The notes under the pieces were generated by a model that ran no database searches, was not told the origin of the DNA, and saw only the letters and a list, made by a program, of their open reading frames with translations. A program made the translations under genes and the position numbers. DNA of 64,000 bases from Undibacterium piscinae (GTDB lineage Bacteria > Pseudomonadota > Gammaproteobacteria > Burkholderiales > Burkholderiaceae_D), in NCBI GenBank assembly GCA_003970805.2, contig CP051152.1, positions 2,914,001 through 2,978,000 on the forward strand, written 5' to 3'. Every line of letters starts with the position of its first letter. Within the stretch, counting starts at the first letter, position 1. Positions 29,811-42,047 of the stretch are shown here, piece by piece.

Positions 29811-30438
29811 CTATTTTTTTTGTAATGAAAAAGTGCCTGGCGTACACCATTTGGAATCAAATGGAAGCACTCCATCACCGTTTAGTTGTGAAAGCATATT
29901 AATTTGACTTTTTACTAAATGCGTACAAATTTCAGTTCTTAATTCTTGTGAAATTGAAACACCCGTTGCCATGCACCTATACAAAAGTAACAGATGGAAG
30001 AGTCGCTTTCCAAATGCAGGATAATTTTGAAATGTTACCATGGAAGATTTTAAAACTAAGAAATTCAAAAGATCTGACGGATCGTCCATTATCGATACCA
30101 TGAACATAATAATGTTATGCCACTCCTGCTCATCATAGTGTTTCTTTAATACATTCATTTCAACTCGTTTTGCTACAAAATACCGTGCTGCAAAGTATTC
30201 CTGCATCGTGCCATGGCTAAACTCATTTAAAACGAATGCTTCACTAAATTCATATTCAATTGAGTTGCTACAACTTTTGCCTGCGATTGCCTCAAATATT
30301 TTCTCTTTTTTGTCATCTGATAACTGAGCATAAGACGTATCGCGTCTGAAACCTCGCGTACTATCCCAGTCCCGCAACAGTGCGTCCACACAACGACGAT
30401 AGAGTTCCGTTCGCTTCTTTGGAACCGTCGTTCGGTAT

Positions 30439-30449
<11 letters not shown>
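29811..30449 (-). pseudogene. C-terminal fragment of a NACHT-type NTPase (STAND family)
   Basis: The reading frame starts in the junction with gyrB (VPKKRTELYRRCVDALLRDW) and continues DSTRGFRRDTSYAQLSDDKK, then FSHGTMQEYFAARYFVAKR. The pattern ELYRRCVxxLLxxWD followed by F-H-x-x-x-QEYFAA is the region just after the NACHT ATPase core. The nucleotide-binding N-terminal half is absent, so this is a fragment of ~210 codons. NACHT proteins include anti-phage defence factors. The AT-rich composition differs sharply from the gyrB side. Confidence 0.65.
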
Positions 30450-32917
<2,468 letters not shown>

Positions 32918-33008
32918 TTACTGCTGGTTTGGTACTGGTACTGGTTCTTGGGTTTTAGCTTGCAGCACCCTCTCCCGCAAGCAGGAGAGGGGTTCTTTTT
33001 CTTTGCGT

Positions 33009-34115
33009 CTATATCCGCATCGGCATGACGACGTATTTGAAGTCAGCGTTTTCCGGTATGGTCAGCAAAGCCGATGAATTGGAATCTCCAAGTGCGATGT
33101 TGATCTGATCGCATTTGAGGTTATTCAATACATCGAGCAGATAGGTGACGTTAAAACCGATATCGACGCTGTCTCCTCCGTAATCGATTTCGATTTCTTC
33201 TACCGCTTCTTCCTGGTCGGCGTTGGTCGACAAGATTTGCATCAGACCCGGTGTGATCACGCAGCGCACGCCTTTGAATTTATCCGAAGTCATGATGGCG
33301 ACGCGTTGCAGCGAGCGCAGCAATTGTTCGCGACCAAGCGTGAAATTGTTCTTGTAGCCTTTAGGGATGACGCGGTTGAAGTCAGGGAACTTGCCTTCTA
33401 CCAGTTTGGAGATCAGCTCGATATCGGCAAAAGTCAGTTTGACCTGATTGTTGGCGATGTCCAGTTGTACCAATTCGTCTTTGTCTTCCAGCAGACGCTG
33501 CAATTCGATAATCGTCTTGCGTGGAATAATGACTTCCTGACGTGCGAACTCTTGCTCGACTTCTACCTGGCAATACGCCAGACGGTGACCGTCAGTCGCA
33601 ACGGCGATGACGTTCTTGCCATCAACCACCAGCAACAGGCCGTTCAGGTAGTAGCGTATGTCTTGCTGCGCCATCGAGAAATGCACCATCTGGAACAGGT
33701 GTTTCAGGGCTTTTTGCGGCAGGCTGACGCTGGCGTTGTAACTCTCGGCTTGCGCTACGGTAGGGAACTCTTCGGCCGCCAGGGTTTGCAGGGAAAAACG
33801 CGATTTACCCGACTGCACCGTCATTTTTTTGTTTTCCAGCTTGATCGAGACATCATTGTCGTCCGGCAGGGCGCGCAAGATGTCGAGCAATTTACGCGCT
33901 GCAACGGTGGTGGCCGTGACTTCGCCGCCCGAACCGATTTCGGCATGCGTGGTGATCTGGACTTCGATGTCGGTCGACAGGAAAGAAACCTTTTCGCCGT
34001 CTTTGCGTATGAGGATATTGGCCAGAATCGGCAAAGTGTGCCGACGCTCGACAATACCACTCACGATTTGCAAAGGTCGGAGCAAAGTATCTCTGTGGGT
34101 TTTTACCAATTGCAT
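33009..34115 (-). CDS. dnaN: DNA polymerase III beta sliding clamp
   Basis: 368 residues from ATG 34115 (MQLVKTHRDTLLRPLQIVSG). A longer frame to 34148 lacks support. Typical clamp motifs: IVERRHTLPILANILI, DIEVQITTHAEI, AVATDGHRLAYCQVEVE and the C-terminal YVVMPMRI. The three tandem domains are each about 120 residues. It forms a ring dimer that tethers polymerase III. Its place between dnaA (161 bases upstream) and gyrB (109 bases downstream) is the usual replication-gene order. Confidence 0.97.
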   Translation of the reverse strand: MQLVKTHRDTLLRPLQIVSGIVERRHTLPILANILIRKDGEKVSFLSTDIEVQITTHAEIGSGGEVTATTVAARKLLDILRALPDDNDVSIKLENKKMTVQSGKSRFSLQTLAAEEFPTVAQAESYNASVSLPQKALKHLFQMVHFSMAQQDIRYYLNGLLLVVDGKNVIAVATDGHRLAYCQVEVEQEFARQEVIIPRKTIIELQRLLEDKDELVQLDIANNQVKLTFADIELISKLVEGKFPDFNRVIPKGYKNNFTLGREQLLRSLQRVAIMTSDKFKGVRCVITPGLMQILSTNADQEEAVEEIEIDYGGDSVDIGFNVTYLLDVLNNLKCDQINIALGDSNSSALLTIPENADFKYVVMPMRI

Positions 34116-34276
34116 GTGATTATCCTCACTGTATTTGTCGTTGATCAAGGATGATTCTTGTTACTGCTTTGGATCTTACTATTTTTATTGCTATGTATAA
34201 AATGCTATTTTTTGTGGATGCGCCTTGCGCACCCACGGTTTGCCATCTGCCCGGCATTAAGCCTGTAGCTTAGGGT

Positions 34277-35701
34277 TTAGCCCTTCAGGGTCTGCTCTAA
34301 GACGTGCAGCTCATGATTGCATTCCGGGCTCTTGCCGCGATCCGCGGTGATCTTGCGTACCGCATGCAAGACCGTGGTGTGATCGCGCCCGCCGAATAAC
34401 TCTCCGATTTCCGGCAGACTTTTTTGCGTCAGTTCTTTGGCCAGATACATGGCGATCTGACGCGGTCTGGCGATATTGGCCGGACGACGTTTGGAATACA
34501 TGTCGGCCACTTTAATGTGGAAAAAGTCAGCGACAGTCTTCTGGATATTTTCGACGGAAATCTGGCGGTTTTGTACCGACAGCAAATCCTTCAATGCTTC
34601 TTTGGTGACGTCGATCGTGATCTCTTTGCCGTGGAAGCGTGAGTAGGCCAAAATCTTGCGCAAGGCACCTTCAAGTTCGCGCACGTTGGAGCGCAAATGT
34701 TTGGCCACGAAGAAGGCGACGTCATCGGAAAAATGCACGCCTTCGCTAGTGGCTTTTTTCAGCAAAATGGCGACGCGCATTTCCAGTTCCGGCGGTTCGA
34801 TGGCGACCGTCAGGCCGGAATCAAAACGGGAAATCAGGCGATCATCCATGCCGGTGATTTCTTTCGGATACGTATCACTGGTGATGATGATCTGTTTCTT
34901 GGCGGCGATCAGGGCTTCGAACGCGTAGAAGAATTCTTCCTGGGTGCGGCTCTTGCCGCCAAAGAATTGGATATCATCGATCAGCAATAAATCGAGTGAA
35001 TGATAATAGCGTTTGAACTCGTCAAAACCCTTGCGCTGATAAGCGGTAACGACGTCGCGCACGTATTGCTCGGCGTGGATGTAGCGGATTTTGGCGTTCG
35101 GGTTATCGACCAGAATCTGGTTGCCGATAGCGTGAATCAAATGCGTTTTACCAAGGCCTACGCCGCCATATAAAAATAATGGGTTGTAGGACACGCCAGG
35201 ATTATTCGCAACCTGTATCGCAGCGGCGCGCGCCAGTTGATTGGCCTTACCGGTGACGAAGCTGTCGAAGGTCAGATCAGAGTTGATGCGGCTTTGTTCG
35301 CGGCGCGGTGAAGGCTGCGGCGCCGGCTCTGAATATTGCGGCATCTCGGCATGGCTAGGGCGGTCGCTGTCATGGTCAGGGTTCTGTTCGCCGTTAGGGG
35401 CGACATGGCCGTTTGAACCTATGTTTTGCGCCGGTACGCTAGGCGCTGGCTTTTTGTTGATACGAGGGTCGATAATAAACTGCACCTCTATCGTATCGTC
35501 CCAATACTGGGCGGCCAATTCGGTAATGCGGCCGGCAAACTGGGTTTTGACCCAGTCGAGCTTAAAACGATTAGGCGCACCAATACGCAGCCGCCCGTTT
35601 TCGTAATCGACGGGGACTAAGGGCTTGATCCAAGCGCTGTATTGTTGCGGCGTTAGCTCCTGCTCAAGTTGAGAAGAACAGGCTTGCCAAAAATTATCCA
35701 T
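34277..35701 (-). CDS. dnaA: chromosomal replication initiator DnaA
   Basis: 474 residues. Domain I at the N-terminus ([20 protein letters not shown]), a variable Pro/Asn-rich linker (about 90-135), the AAA+ domain with [20 protein letters not shown] (Walker A) and [13 protein letters not shown] (Walker B), and the C-terminal DNA-binding helix-turn-helix with signature [15 protein letters not shown]. It opens oriC and loads helicase; a DnaA box lies 170 bases upstream. Normal length. Confidence 0.98.
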   Translation of the reverse strand: MDNFWQACSSQLEQELTPQQYSAWIKPLVPVDYENGRLRIGAPNRFKLDWVKTQFAGRITELAAQYWDDTIEVQFIIDPRINKKPAPSVPAQNIGSNGHVAPNGEQNPDHDSDRPSHAEMPQYSEPAPQPSPRREQSRINSDLTFDSFVTGKANQLARAAAIQVANNPGVSYNPLFLYGGVGLGKTHLIHAIGNQILVDNPNAKIRYIHAEQYVRDVVTAYQRKGFDEFKRYYHSLDLLLIDDIQFFGGKSRTQEEFFYAFEALIAAKKQIIITSDTYPKEITGMDDRLISRFDSGLTVAIEPPELEMRVAILLKKATSEGVHFSDDVAFFVAKHLRSNVRELEGALRKILAYSRFHGKEITIDVTKEALKDLLSVQNRQISVENIQKTVADFFHIKVADMYSKRRPANIARPRQIAMYLAKELTQKSLPEIGELFGGRDHTTVLHAVRKITADRGKSPECNHELHVLEQTLKG

Positions 35702-35872
35702 GAATACTCAGTTATAAAATGCTTGCGTGCGAACAGTCAATTTTGCCCGGTGGCTTACCGGGAGTTGTCAGGTTGTTGTTAAATACGCAGAACGTACTAA
35801 TCTGGCAAAGTTACAAAAATGCCAAAATAAAACTGACACACTAATCCGCTATTCTACCCTTGCCAGCCAGAG

Positions 35873-35881
35873 TTATCCACA
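35873..35881 (+). promoter_or_regulatory. DnaA box (TTATCCACA)
   Basis: Exact match to the consensus R1-type DnaA box, 170 bases from the dnaA start. It may serve both initiation and autoregulation of dnaA. Confidence 0.75.
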
Positions 35882-35943
35882 GGTACTACGTAAATTTGTT
35901 TATATAAGAAACCCAGCCCCTGATTAAATTTGCGTCAAATGGA

Positions 35944-35973
35944 TTGACAGAAGTAAGTAAAGTGGTGTCTAAT
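35944..35973 (+). promoter_or_regulatory. rpmH operon promoter
   Basis: TTGACA at 35944-35949 is a perfect -35; TCTAAT at 35968-35973 is a good -10 with an 18-base spacer. It points to rpmH at 36162, leaving a ~180-base leader. Confidence 0.65.
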
Positions 35974-36161
35974 TCAGGGTTCCCTACCCCTATTTTAATG
36001 GATGTTGCATTTGTTGTGTTTAATGCAGCAAGCCATGAGCAGCGGTTTTGGGGCAGTAATGGTGTGAATAGAGTGTGAGGAAGTCAGGTAGTTATTATCG
36101 GCGCACTTCACGCTATTACCCGTAATTCCGATTTATTATTTGCTCAAATAGCGAGATCAAC

Positions 36162-36296
36162 ATGAAACGTACTTATCAACCTTCCGTAGTCCGCCGCAAG
36201 CGCACTCACGGTTTCCGCGCACGTATGGCAACCCGCGGCGGCCGCGCTGTTCTGAATGCACGTCGCGCCAAAGGCCGTAAACGCCTGGCAGCTTGA
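36162..36296 (+). CDS. rpmH: 50S ribosomal protein L34
   Basis: 44 residues starting [20 protein letters not shown] and ending [11 protein letters not shown]. Highly basic and identical in layout to L34 of other betaproteobacteria. It is a component of the large ribosomal subunit. It is the first gene of the rpmH-rnpA-yidD-yidC run and has a perfect -35 promoter 218 bases upstream. Confidence 0.97.
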   Translation: MKRTYQPSVVRRKRTHGFRARMATRGGRAVLNARRAKGRKRLAA

Positions 36297-36359
36297 TCTT
36301 TTCTGGCTATAGCCGGCAGCAGCTCAGGCTGATTGCACGACGATAGCCAGATTATTAAA

Positions 36360-36764
36360 ATGATCAATGCAACCGACATGACCAACGCCAGCGGAGATTT
36401 TGCGCGCGTTAGACGTATCGTAAAAACGGATGAGTTTTCATCCGTTTTTCGTTTGCGCCCTGTACAAAGAACAGCTCATTTCGTTTTGTATGCGCGCCCT
36501 ACAGATTTGCTACATGCCCGTCTGGGTGTCGTTGCGGCAAAACGCTTTGCTCCGCGTGCGGTCACGCGTAACACCATCAAACGTGTTACCCGTGAAATCT
36601 TCCGGCAGTCTTCGCTGATTAATGTCGATTGTATCGTGCGTTTGTCTAAGCCAGTCAATACCAAGGCAGGTCCATCTACTACCGCCCAACTCAAGCGTGA
36701 GTTAAGGGTGGAAATTTTGCGTCTGTTCGCTTCGCAAAAAGTGCCCGTAGAACCCGTGTCATGA
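36360..36764 (+). CDS. rnpA: ribonuclease P protein component
   Basis: About 134 residues from ATG 36360; ATG 36378 ([13 protein letters not shown]) is another possible start. The conserved basic RNR motif is [20 protein letters not shown] (about residues 60-80), with an early [20 protein letters not shown] strand set. The protein assists the catalytic RNA in trimming tRNA 5' ends. It overlaps yidD by four bases (ATGA), indicating coupling. Confidence 0.93.
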   Translation: MINATDMTNASGDFARVRRIVKTDEFSSVFRLRPVQRTAHFVLYARPTDLLHARLGVVAAKRFAPRAVTRNTIKRVTREIFRQSSLINVDCIVRLSKPVNTKAGPSTTAQLKRELRVEILRLFASQKVPVEPVS

Positions 36765-37033
36765 AATCCTTATTGCTACTGTTACTGCGTGGATATAAAT
36801 TAGTGATCAGCCCGATGTTGGGGCCGCGTTGCCGTTTTTATCCTAGCTGTTCCGAGTATGCAGCCGAAGCAATCCGCGAATATGGTGCTTGCCAAGGTAG
36901 CCTGTTGGCAGGAAAACGCCTGTGTAAATGCCATCCATGGCATCCCGGCGGAGTGGATAATGTTCCACCCAAGGCTGAAAAACAAACATCTGCCCCCACA
37001 TCTGCTGCGGGTCACTCTTCTAATCTTTCCTAA
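36761..37033 (+). CDS. yidD: membrane protein insertion efficiency factor YidD
   Basis: 90 residues, [20 protein letters not shown] to [15 protein letters not shown], with the cysteine pattern [10 protein letters not shown] and later [12 protein letters not shown] typical of YidD. It helps YidC insert membrane proteins, being a small amphipathic inner-membrane-associated protein. It overlaps rnpA by 4 bases and is 18 bases before yidC. Confidence 0.95.
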   Translation: MKSLLLLLLRGYKLVISPMLGPRCRFYPSCSEYAAEAIREYGACQGSLLAGKRLCKCHPWHPGGVDNVPPKAEKQTSAPTSAAGHSSNLS

Positions 37034-37051
37034 TCTTCATCAAATACACAA

Positions 37052-38725
37052 ATGGATATCAAACGTACCGTCCTGTGGGTTGTTTTTTCGATGTCGCTGT
37101 TGATCCTCTGGGACAACTGGATGCGCCATACCGGCAAGCAGTCTATGTTTTTCCCTACGCCTACCGCGCAACTGAGCAAGAATACTGCCGCTGCTGGCAG
37201 CGCTAACGCTCCTGTCGCCTCGGCTGCTGCCTCTGCCGCCACTGTGGCCAGCGTTAACGGTGCTGTGCAAGCCGCTACCGATACGCCTGCAATCAAGAGC
37301 GAGCGCATCACCATTACTACCGATTTGTTCAAGGCGGATATTGATACTATCGGCGGTGAACTCAGACGTTTGGAATTGCTCAAGCATAAAGACAGCACTG
37401 ACCATACTAAGAATCTGGTGTTGTTTACCCAGGACGCCAAACGCACTTATCTGGCACAGACTGGTTTATTAGGCGGGAATTTCCCTAACCACAAATCCGG
37501 TTTCGTCGCCAAACCAGGCGTGCGCGCGCTGGGCGATGGTAATCAGGTTCAGTTGGTACTGGAATCCGAACAAGCCGGCGTTAAGCTGACCAAGACCTTT
37601 ACCTTCAAAAAAGGTGACTACGTTATCGACGTTAAGCATGAAGTAAGTAATAACAGCGCCGCTGCGATTACCCCTTCACTGTATCTGCAGTTGTTGCATG
37701 ACGGTACTAAGCCTGAAAGCGGCGGCATGTTCTCCGGTTCCGGCGACTTCTTCGCTCCGGCCGTGTACACCGATGCGGATAAGTTCCAGAAGCTCGATTT
37801 CGAAAAAATCGAAAAAGGCACGGAAACCCATGCGACTAAGGCCGATAACGGCTGGGTTTCCATGATTCAGCATTTCTTTGTCTCGGCTTTCATCCCTCAG
37901 GATAAGGCGCAGCGCGAAATCTTTACCAAGAAAGTTGATACCAACTTGTACGCAGTCGGCAGCATCCTGCCTATGGGTACGATCGCTCCAGGCGCGACAG
38001 TGGCAATGGATGCGCGTTTGTATTCCGGTCCGCAAGAATCTGCAATCCTGGAAAAAGTGACACCTGGCCTGGAACTGGTTAAGGATTACGGTGTATTGAC
38101 TATTCTGGCTAAACCTTTGTTCTGGCTGATGGAACTGATTCACAAGATCCTGGGTAATTGGGGCTGGACTATCGTGGTCTTCACTATTGCCATCAAGCTG
38201 GCTCTGTTCCCTCTGTCTGCCGCTGGTTATCGCAGTATGGCGAAGATGAAAGTGGTCACGCCAAAAATGACTGCGGTGCGCGAGCAATATAAGAATGACC
38301 CGCAAAAAATGAATATGGCGATGATGGAGTTGTACAAGAAAGAAAAGATTAACCCGCTCGGTGGTTGCTTGCCTATCTTGATCCAGATGCCAGTGTTCCT
38401 GTCTTTGTACTGGGTATTGCAGGCCAGCGTAGAAATGCGCGGCGCACCATGGGTGGGCTGGATTACTGACCTGACCGCACCGGATCCTTGGTATATCCTG
38501 CCAGTGATTTACGCGATCTCTATGTACATCACGACCAAGCTCAATCCTGCGCCTGCTGATCCTATGCAAGCGAAGATGATGTTGTTTATGCCTTTGGCGT
38601 TCTCGGTGATGTTCTTCTTCTTCCCGTCTGGTTTGGTTCTGTACTGGGTAGTGAATAACGTATTGTCGATAGGCCAGCAATGGGTGATCAATAATAAGAT
38701 GATCCCCGCTGAACATAAGTCTTGA
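37052..38725 (+). CDS. yidC: membrane protein insertase YidC
   Basis: 557 residues. N-terminal membrane anchor (TVLWVVFSMSLLILWDNWMR), a ~270-residue periplasmic beta-sandwich domain, then the five-helix insertase core with FTIAIKLALFPLSAAGYRSM, the cytoplasmic hairpin with QYKNDPQKMNMAMMELYKKE, and INPLGGCLPILIQMPVFLSL. Length is normal for a Gram-negative YidC. A terminator follows at 38743-38774. Confidence 0.97.
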   Translation: MDIKRTVLWVVFSMSLLILWDNWMRHTGKQSMFFPTPTAQLSKNTAAAGSANAPVASAAASAATVASVNGAVQAATDTPAIKSERITITTDLFKADIDTIGGELRRLELLKHKDSTDHTKNLVLFTQDAKRTYLAQTGLLGGNFPNHKSGFVAKPGVRALGDGNQVQLVLESEQAGVKLTKTFTFKKGDYVIDVKHEVSNNSAAAITPSLYLQLLHDGTKPESGGMFSGSGDFFAPAVYTDADKFQKLDFEKIEKGTETHATKADNGWVSMIQHFFVSAFIPQDKAQREIFTKKVDTNLYAVGSILPMGTIAPGATVAMDARLYSGPQESAILEKVTPGLELVKDYGVLTILAKPLFWLMELIHKILGNWGWTIVVFTIAIKLALFPLSAAGYRSMAKMKVVTPKMTAVREQYKNDPQKMNMAMMELYKKEKINPLGGCLPILIQMPVFLSLYWVLQASVEMRGAPWVGWITDLTAPDPWYILPVIYAISMYITTKLNPAPADPMQAKMMLFMPLAFSVMFFFFPSGLVLYWVVNNVLSIGQQWVINNKMIPAEHKS

Positions 38726-38742
38726 TGCACGCATGCAGATAG

Positions 38743-38774
38743 CAAAAAAGCCCATGCCAGCATGGGCTTTTTTT
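38743..38774 (+). terminator. rho-independent terminator after yidC
   Basis: AAAGCCCATG at 38747-38756 and CATGGGCTTT at 38761-38770 form a perfect stem with a 4-base loop, followed by more T. A matching A-run on the left means it could also work on the other strand. Confidence 0.88.
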
Positions 38775-38882
38775 ATGGCAAAGTGCCCGGCATCTTTTTT
38801 TATGTGTTAGCTTTTTTGTAGCATTTAGATCACAAGCTCTATAATTTTTTTGTAAGAAAAGCCCGCGAGGTTAGAATTCCTT

Positions 38883-40301
38883 ATGACTCATCACATTACA
38901 TACGACAGTACCCCTATCACTGCGATCGCGACCGCTCCGGGCCGCGGCGGCATAGGCGTGGTACGCATCTCGGGTAAAGACCTGTCCGCTATCGTCAGCG
39001 CTTTATTCGGCGAAACCCAGCTCAAGCCGCGCCATGCCACTTATCTGCCATTCACCCAGCAAGACGGCAGCGTGATCGATCAGGGGCTGGCGATTTTTTT
39101 CAAGTCACCGCATTCGTATACCGGCGAAGACGTGCTGGAACTGCAGGGCCACGGTGGTCCGGTGGTGATGCAGATGCTGCTGGCACGTTGTCTGGAAGCG
39201 GGTAAGGAGGCCGGATTGCGGCTGGCGCAACCGGGTGAATTCACCCAGCGCGCTTTCCTCAACGATAAGCTCGATCTGGCGCAGGCCGAAGCGGTCGCCG
39301 ATCTGATCGAGGCATCGACCGAAGCGGCGGCCAAATCGGCCTCGCAATCCTTGTCTGGCGCTTTCTCAAAAGTGATTAATGCGCTGGTGGAGAAGGTTGT
39401 GCATTTGCGTATGCTGGTCGAGGCGACCCTGGATTTCCCTGAAGAGGAAATCGATTTCCTGGAAAAATCCGACGCCCGCGGCCAACTGAGCGGCATCCAG
39501 AGCGCACTGCGCAAGGTGTTCGAGCAAGCCGCGCAAGGCGCTTTGCTGCGTAGCGGTCTCAATGTGGTACTGGCCGGCCAGCCGAATGTCGGCAAATCCT
39601 CTTTGCTCAATGCACTAGCCGGCGACGATGTCGCTATCGTTACGCCTATCGCCGGTACTACCCGCGATAAGGTGACCGAGACCATACATATCGAAGGTAT
39701 TCCTCTTAACATCATTGATACCGCCGGTATCCGCCATGATTATGATGAGCCTGAATATGGCGAGCAGGCCGATGTGATTGATGCGGTAGAGCGCATAGGC
39801 ATAGAGCGCACCTGGGCCGAAGTCGAAAAAGCCGATGTTATTTTGCATTTGCTCGATGCCAGCCGTGGCCCCACCCGCGCCGATGAAGCCATCGTCGCCA
39901 GATTCCCCGATGGCGTGCCGGTGATCCGCATCTGGAATAAGATCGATGTCTCCGGGCATCATGCCAGCGTTGATGAAATGGAAGACGCCACGCATATTTA
40001 TTTGTCGGCGCAAGAGCATGTGGGGATAGAGTTATTGCGGGCAGAATTACTGCGTATCGCCGGCTGGCAGCAAACCGGTGAATCGCTTTATCTGGCACGC
40101 GAACGCCATCTGATCGCGCTCAAGCAAGCCAGTGAACATCTGGAATTTGCCGCTGCCTATGCGGCACAGAATGATCAGTCGCTCGATTTATTCGCCGAAG
40201 AGTTGCGCCTGACTCAAGACCGCCTCAATAGCATCACCGGTGAATTTACTTCCGATGATTTGCTGGGTGTGATCTTCTCGCGTTTTTGCATAGGAAAATA
40301 A
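38883..40301 (+). CDS. mnmE: tRNA modification GTPase MnmE
   Basis: 472 residues. N-terminal formyl-THF-binding domain ([20 protein letters not shown]), central helical domain, G domain with [29 protein letters not shown] and DTAGI, and the C-terminal CIGK (RFCIGK). With MnmG it forms the cmnm5 modification at U34 of tRNAs. Normal length. The gene begins 109 bases after the yidC terminator. Confidence 0.97.
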   Translation: MTHHITYDSTPITAIATAPGRGGIGVVRISGKDLSAIVSALFGETQLKPRHATYLPFTQQDGSVIDQGLAIFFKSPHSYTGEDVLELQGHGGPVVMQMLLARCLEAGKEAGLRLAQPGEFTQRAFLNDKLDLAQAEAVADLIEASTEAAAKSASQSLSGAFSKVINALVEKVVHLRMLVEATLDFPEEEIDFLEKSDARGQLSGIQSALRKVFEQAAQGALLRSGLNVVLAGQPNVGKSSLLNALAGDDVAIVTPIAGTTRDKVTETIHIEGIPLNIIDTAGIRHDYDEPEYGEQADVIDAVERIGIERTWAEVEKADVILHLLDASRGPTRADEAIVARFPDGVPVIRIWNKIDVSGHHASVDEMEDATHIYLSAQEHVGIELLRAELLRIAGWQQTGESLYLARERHLIALKQASEHLEFAAAYAAQNDQSLDLFAEELRLTQDRLNSITGEFTSDDLLGVIFSRFCIGK

Positions 40302-40431
40302 AAACGTCGTATAGTTATATTTTGAGCCATCTGGTCACATCAAAAATATGGGGAAGTGAAATTTCCAGAAGATGCGCATTTGTACGGTGAAGATTTTAAT
40401 CTGTACACTTATTAGCCAGCCTTAGCAATCT
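40302..40431 (+). other. short gap with decayed sequence before the luxE fragment
   Basis: 130 bp, AT-rich. No frame, hairpin or promoter of note. It joins mnmE to the truncated luxE and is a probable deletion junction. Confidence 0.4.
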
Positions 40432-40752
40432 GTGGTTGAGCATCCAGCGCTCTATGTGGCCTGGAAAAACAAATTGCATGTTTCGGCTCTGGCTCATGTG
40501 GTGATACGCGATCTTAGAACTATGGAGCCGCTCACGTATGGGGAGACTGGTTTAGTTCAACTATTTACCCCTATCTTGCAAAGCTATCCCTCGGCTTCCT
40601 TACTTAGTTCGGATTTGGGGTATCTAGAGCAGCATTGCACATGTGGTCGTTCAGGAGATTATTTGACCATCTTAGGACGAGGAGGCTCGAAAAAAGCCAT
40701 GACCTGCGCCCTCAATGCAGAGCAATATATCCAGAAGGGGCGGTCATGCTAA
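40432..40752 (+). pseudogene. luxE: LuxE-type acyl-protein synthetase, C-terminal fragment
   Basis: 106 residues, starting with VEHPALYVAWKNKLHVSALA and continuing EPLTYGETGLVQLFTPILQS, SSDLGYLEQHCTCGRSGDYL and ending with ILGRGG. This is the last quarter of the LuxE/acyl-protein synthetase family (SDLGxxE, CxCGRxG, GRGG). Full-length proteins are about 360 residues. An in-frame stop lies just upstream, so the N-terminal ~250 residues are gone. It overlaps the luxC start by 7 bases, as expected of the original operon. Confidence 0.7.
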
Positions 40753-42047
40753 ATAAGAGCTTTCAATTTGGGCGTATGCTAAACAGTAGCGCACCGATAC
40801 ACGCAAACGACCTTCAATCTTTGCTTGAGACAGGTAAGACACTGGCACTAAGTCCACCTCCTTCTCTAGATAAAACTATAGATATTCTGGCCAGACTGGG
40901 CAAACTCTGGAGCGATGAAAGCAATATTTTCCATAAGCGTATCTTGGCGCACTTAGAAAACTCTGGAATAGTCGGCAGTTCGATTATCCTGTTTTTTAAT
41001 GAGTGCGCGCAATTTTTTTCAAGACCAACGCTAGAACAAAGATGGCAAGCAGCCATAGGTAATAAATTAGTCTGCCCAGTCGGTCTGGTACTACATATAG
41101 GCGCAACCAATACCCTAGTGTCTGGCTTAGATGGCCTGGTCGATGGCCTACTCTCCGGCAATATCAATTTTTATAAATTCTCCAGCGCGGATGGCGGCGT
41201 GCCCGGCATCTTTCTCGAAAGCCTGCTGGACGCAGACGTCGATCAAGTATTGGTCACTCGGCTTGTTGCTTTTTGTTGGAAAGGTGGCGATAAAGAGATA
41301 GAAATATTATTTAAAAACAGTGTTGATAGAATTATCGTTTGGGGCGGTATGGATGCCGTGATGAGCTGGCGTGCCGATCTGGGCTACACGGCAAGGATAC
41401 TCAGCCATGGTCCGAAATACGGGATTGGCGTATTGACCGCAGCGGGTCTGAAAGACGCTCAACTAGAAAGCTTATGTAAAAACATAGTGATGGACGTCAG
41501 TATGTGGGATCAAAAAGCTTGCAATAATTTGCAAGCGCTGTTTGTCGAAAGTAAAATTTCTAATCAACAATTTGAGCGTTTCCTGGATTGTTTGCATGCG
41601 AGCTTCCAATCGGTTTACGCTGATGCGCCAGCAATGCGTAGTAGCGACGACTATGTCGATATCATTAATGCCAGAGAGGATATCAAGGCCGAGAGTATTC
41701 TCAATGGAGGAGTGAAGCTGCATTGTCCCAAAGAAAATTCATGGACAACCGCAGTTTGGAGTCAGTGGAAGTCCGGCTTGATACCCTCTCCTTTATGCCG
41801 TTTTTTACACATCCTTAAGTACGACGATGTGACGGCCATCTTGCAAGGACTTAAAGATGAAAAATACTGGATGCAGACTATGGGTTGCTGCGGATCCATT
41901 AATGAAAGTGAACGCTTACTGAGTATGGCCAAGTTGCTGGGTATCACCAGAGTGTGTGGGTTTGGCAATATGGTACTAAGTTCGCCAACGCAAGCGCATG
42001 ACGGCGGCTATGATTTGACCCAATTGGTCAACATCATGGCTGAGTAA
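40746..42047 (+). CDS. luxC: LuxC-type acyl-CoA/fatty acid reductase
   Basis: 433 residues from ATG 40746. The core contains VCPVGLVLHIGATNTLVSGL, FYKFSSADGGVPGIF, VDRIIVWGGMDAVMSWRADL and GPKYGIGVLTAAG, which match the LuxC acyl-CoA reductase family (NAD(P)-dependent reduction of acyl groups to aldehydes; the catalytic Cys is probably in DQKACNNLQALFVE). In light-emitting bacteria it works with LuxE and LuxD. Here there are no luciferase genes and luxE is truncated, so it may serve another acyl-CoA reduction. The 3' end overlaps the convergent pseudopilin gene by 14 bases. Confidence 0.8.
   Translation: MLNKSFQFGRMLNSSAPIHANDLQSLLETGKTLALSPPPSLDKTIDILARLGKLWSDESNIFHKRILAHLENSGIVGSSIILFFNECAQFFSRPTLEQRWQAAIGNKLVCPVGLVLHIGATNTLVSGLDGLVDGLLSGNINFYKFSSADGGVPGIFLESLLDADVDQVLVTRLVAFCWKGGDKEIEILFKNSVDRIIVWGGMDAVMSWRADLGYTARILSHGPKYGIGVLTAAGLKDAQLESLCKNIVMDVSMWDQKACNNLQALFVESKISNQQFERFLDCLHASFQSVYADAPAMRSSDDYVDIINAREDIKAESILNGGVKLHCPKENSWTTAVWSQWKSGLIPSPLCRFLHILKYDDVTAILQGLKDEKYWMQTMGCCGSINESERLLSMAKLLGITRVCGFGNMVLSSPTQAHDGGYDLTQLVNIMAE

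Larger units (their letters stand above)
35702..36161. other. dnaA-rpmH intergenic region, candidate oriC
   Basis: A perfect DnaA box TTATCCACA lies at 35873-35881 and a one-mismatch box on the other strand at 36063-36071. The surroundings are AT-rich (TTTGTTTATATAAG, TGATTAAATTTG). Only one perfect box is visible, fewer than in a typical oriC, so part of the origin may lie elsewhere, such as the dnaA-dnaN gap. A palindrome CCCGGT/ACCGGG is at 35746-35761. The place next to dnaA and rpmH supports the call. Confidence 0.5.

Noticed and set aside
32940..32995. Hairpin CCCTCTCC/GGAGAGGG between dnaN and gyrB as a dnaN terminator
   Set aside because: The T-run follows only on the + strand, but both genes are on the - strand, so it does not fit a terminator for them.
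36800..37446. - strand frames opposite yidD and yidC
   Set aside because: They are shadows of two well-recognised housekeeping genes.
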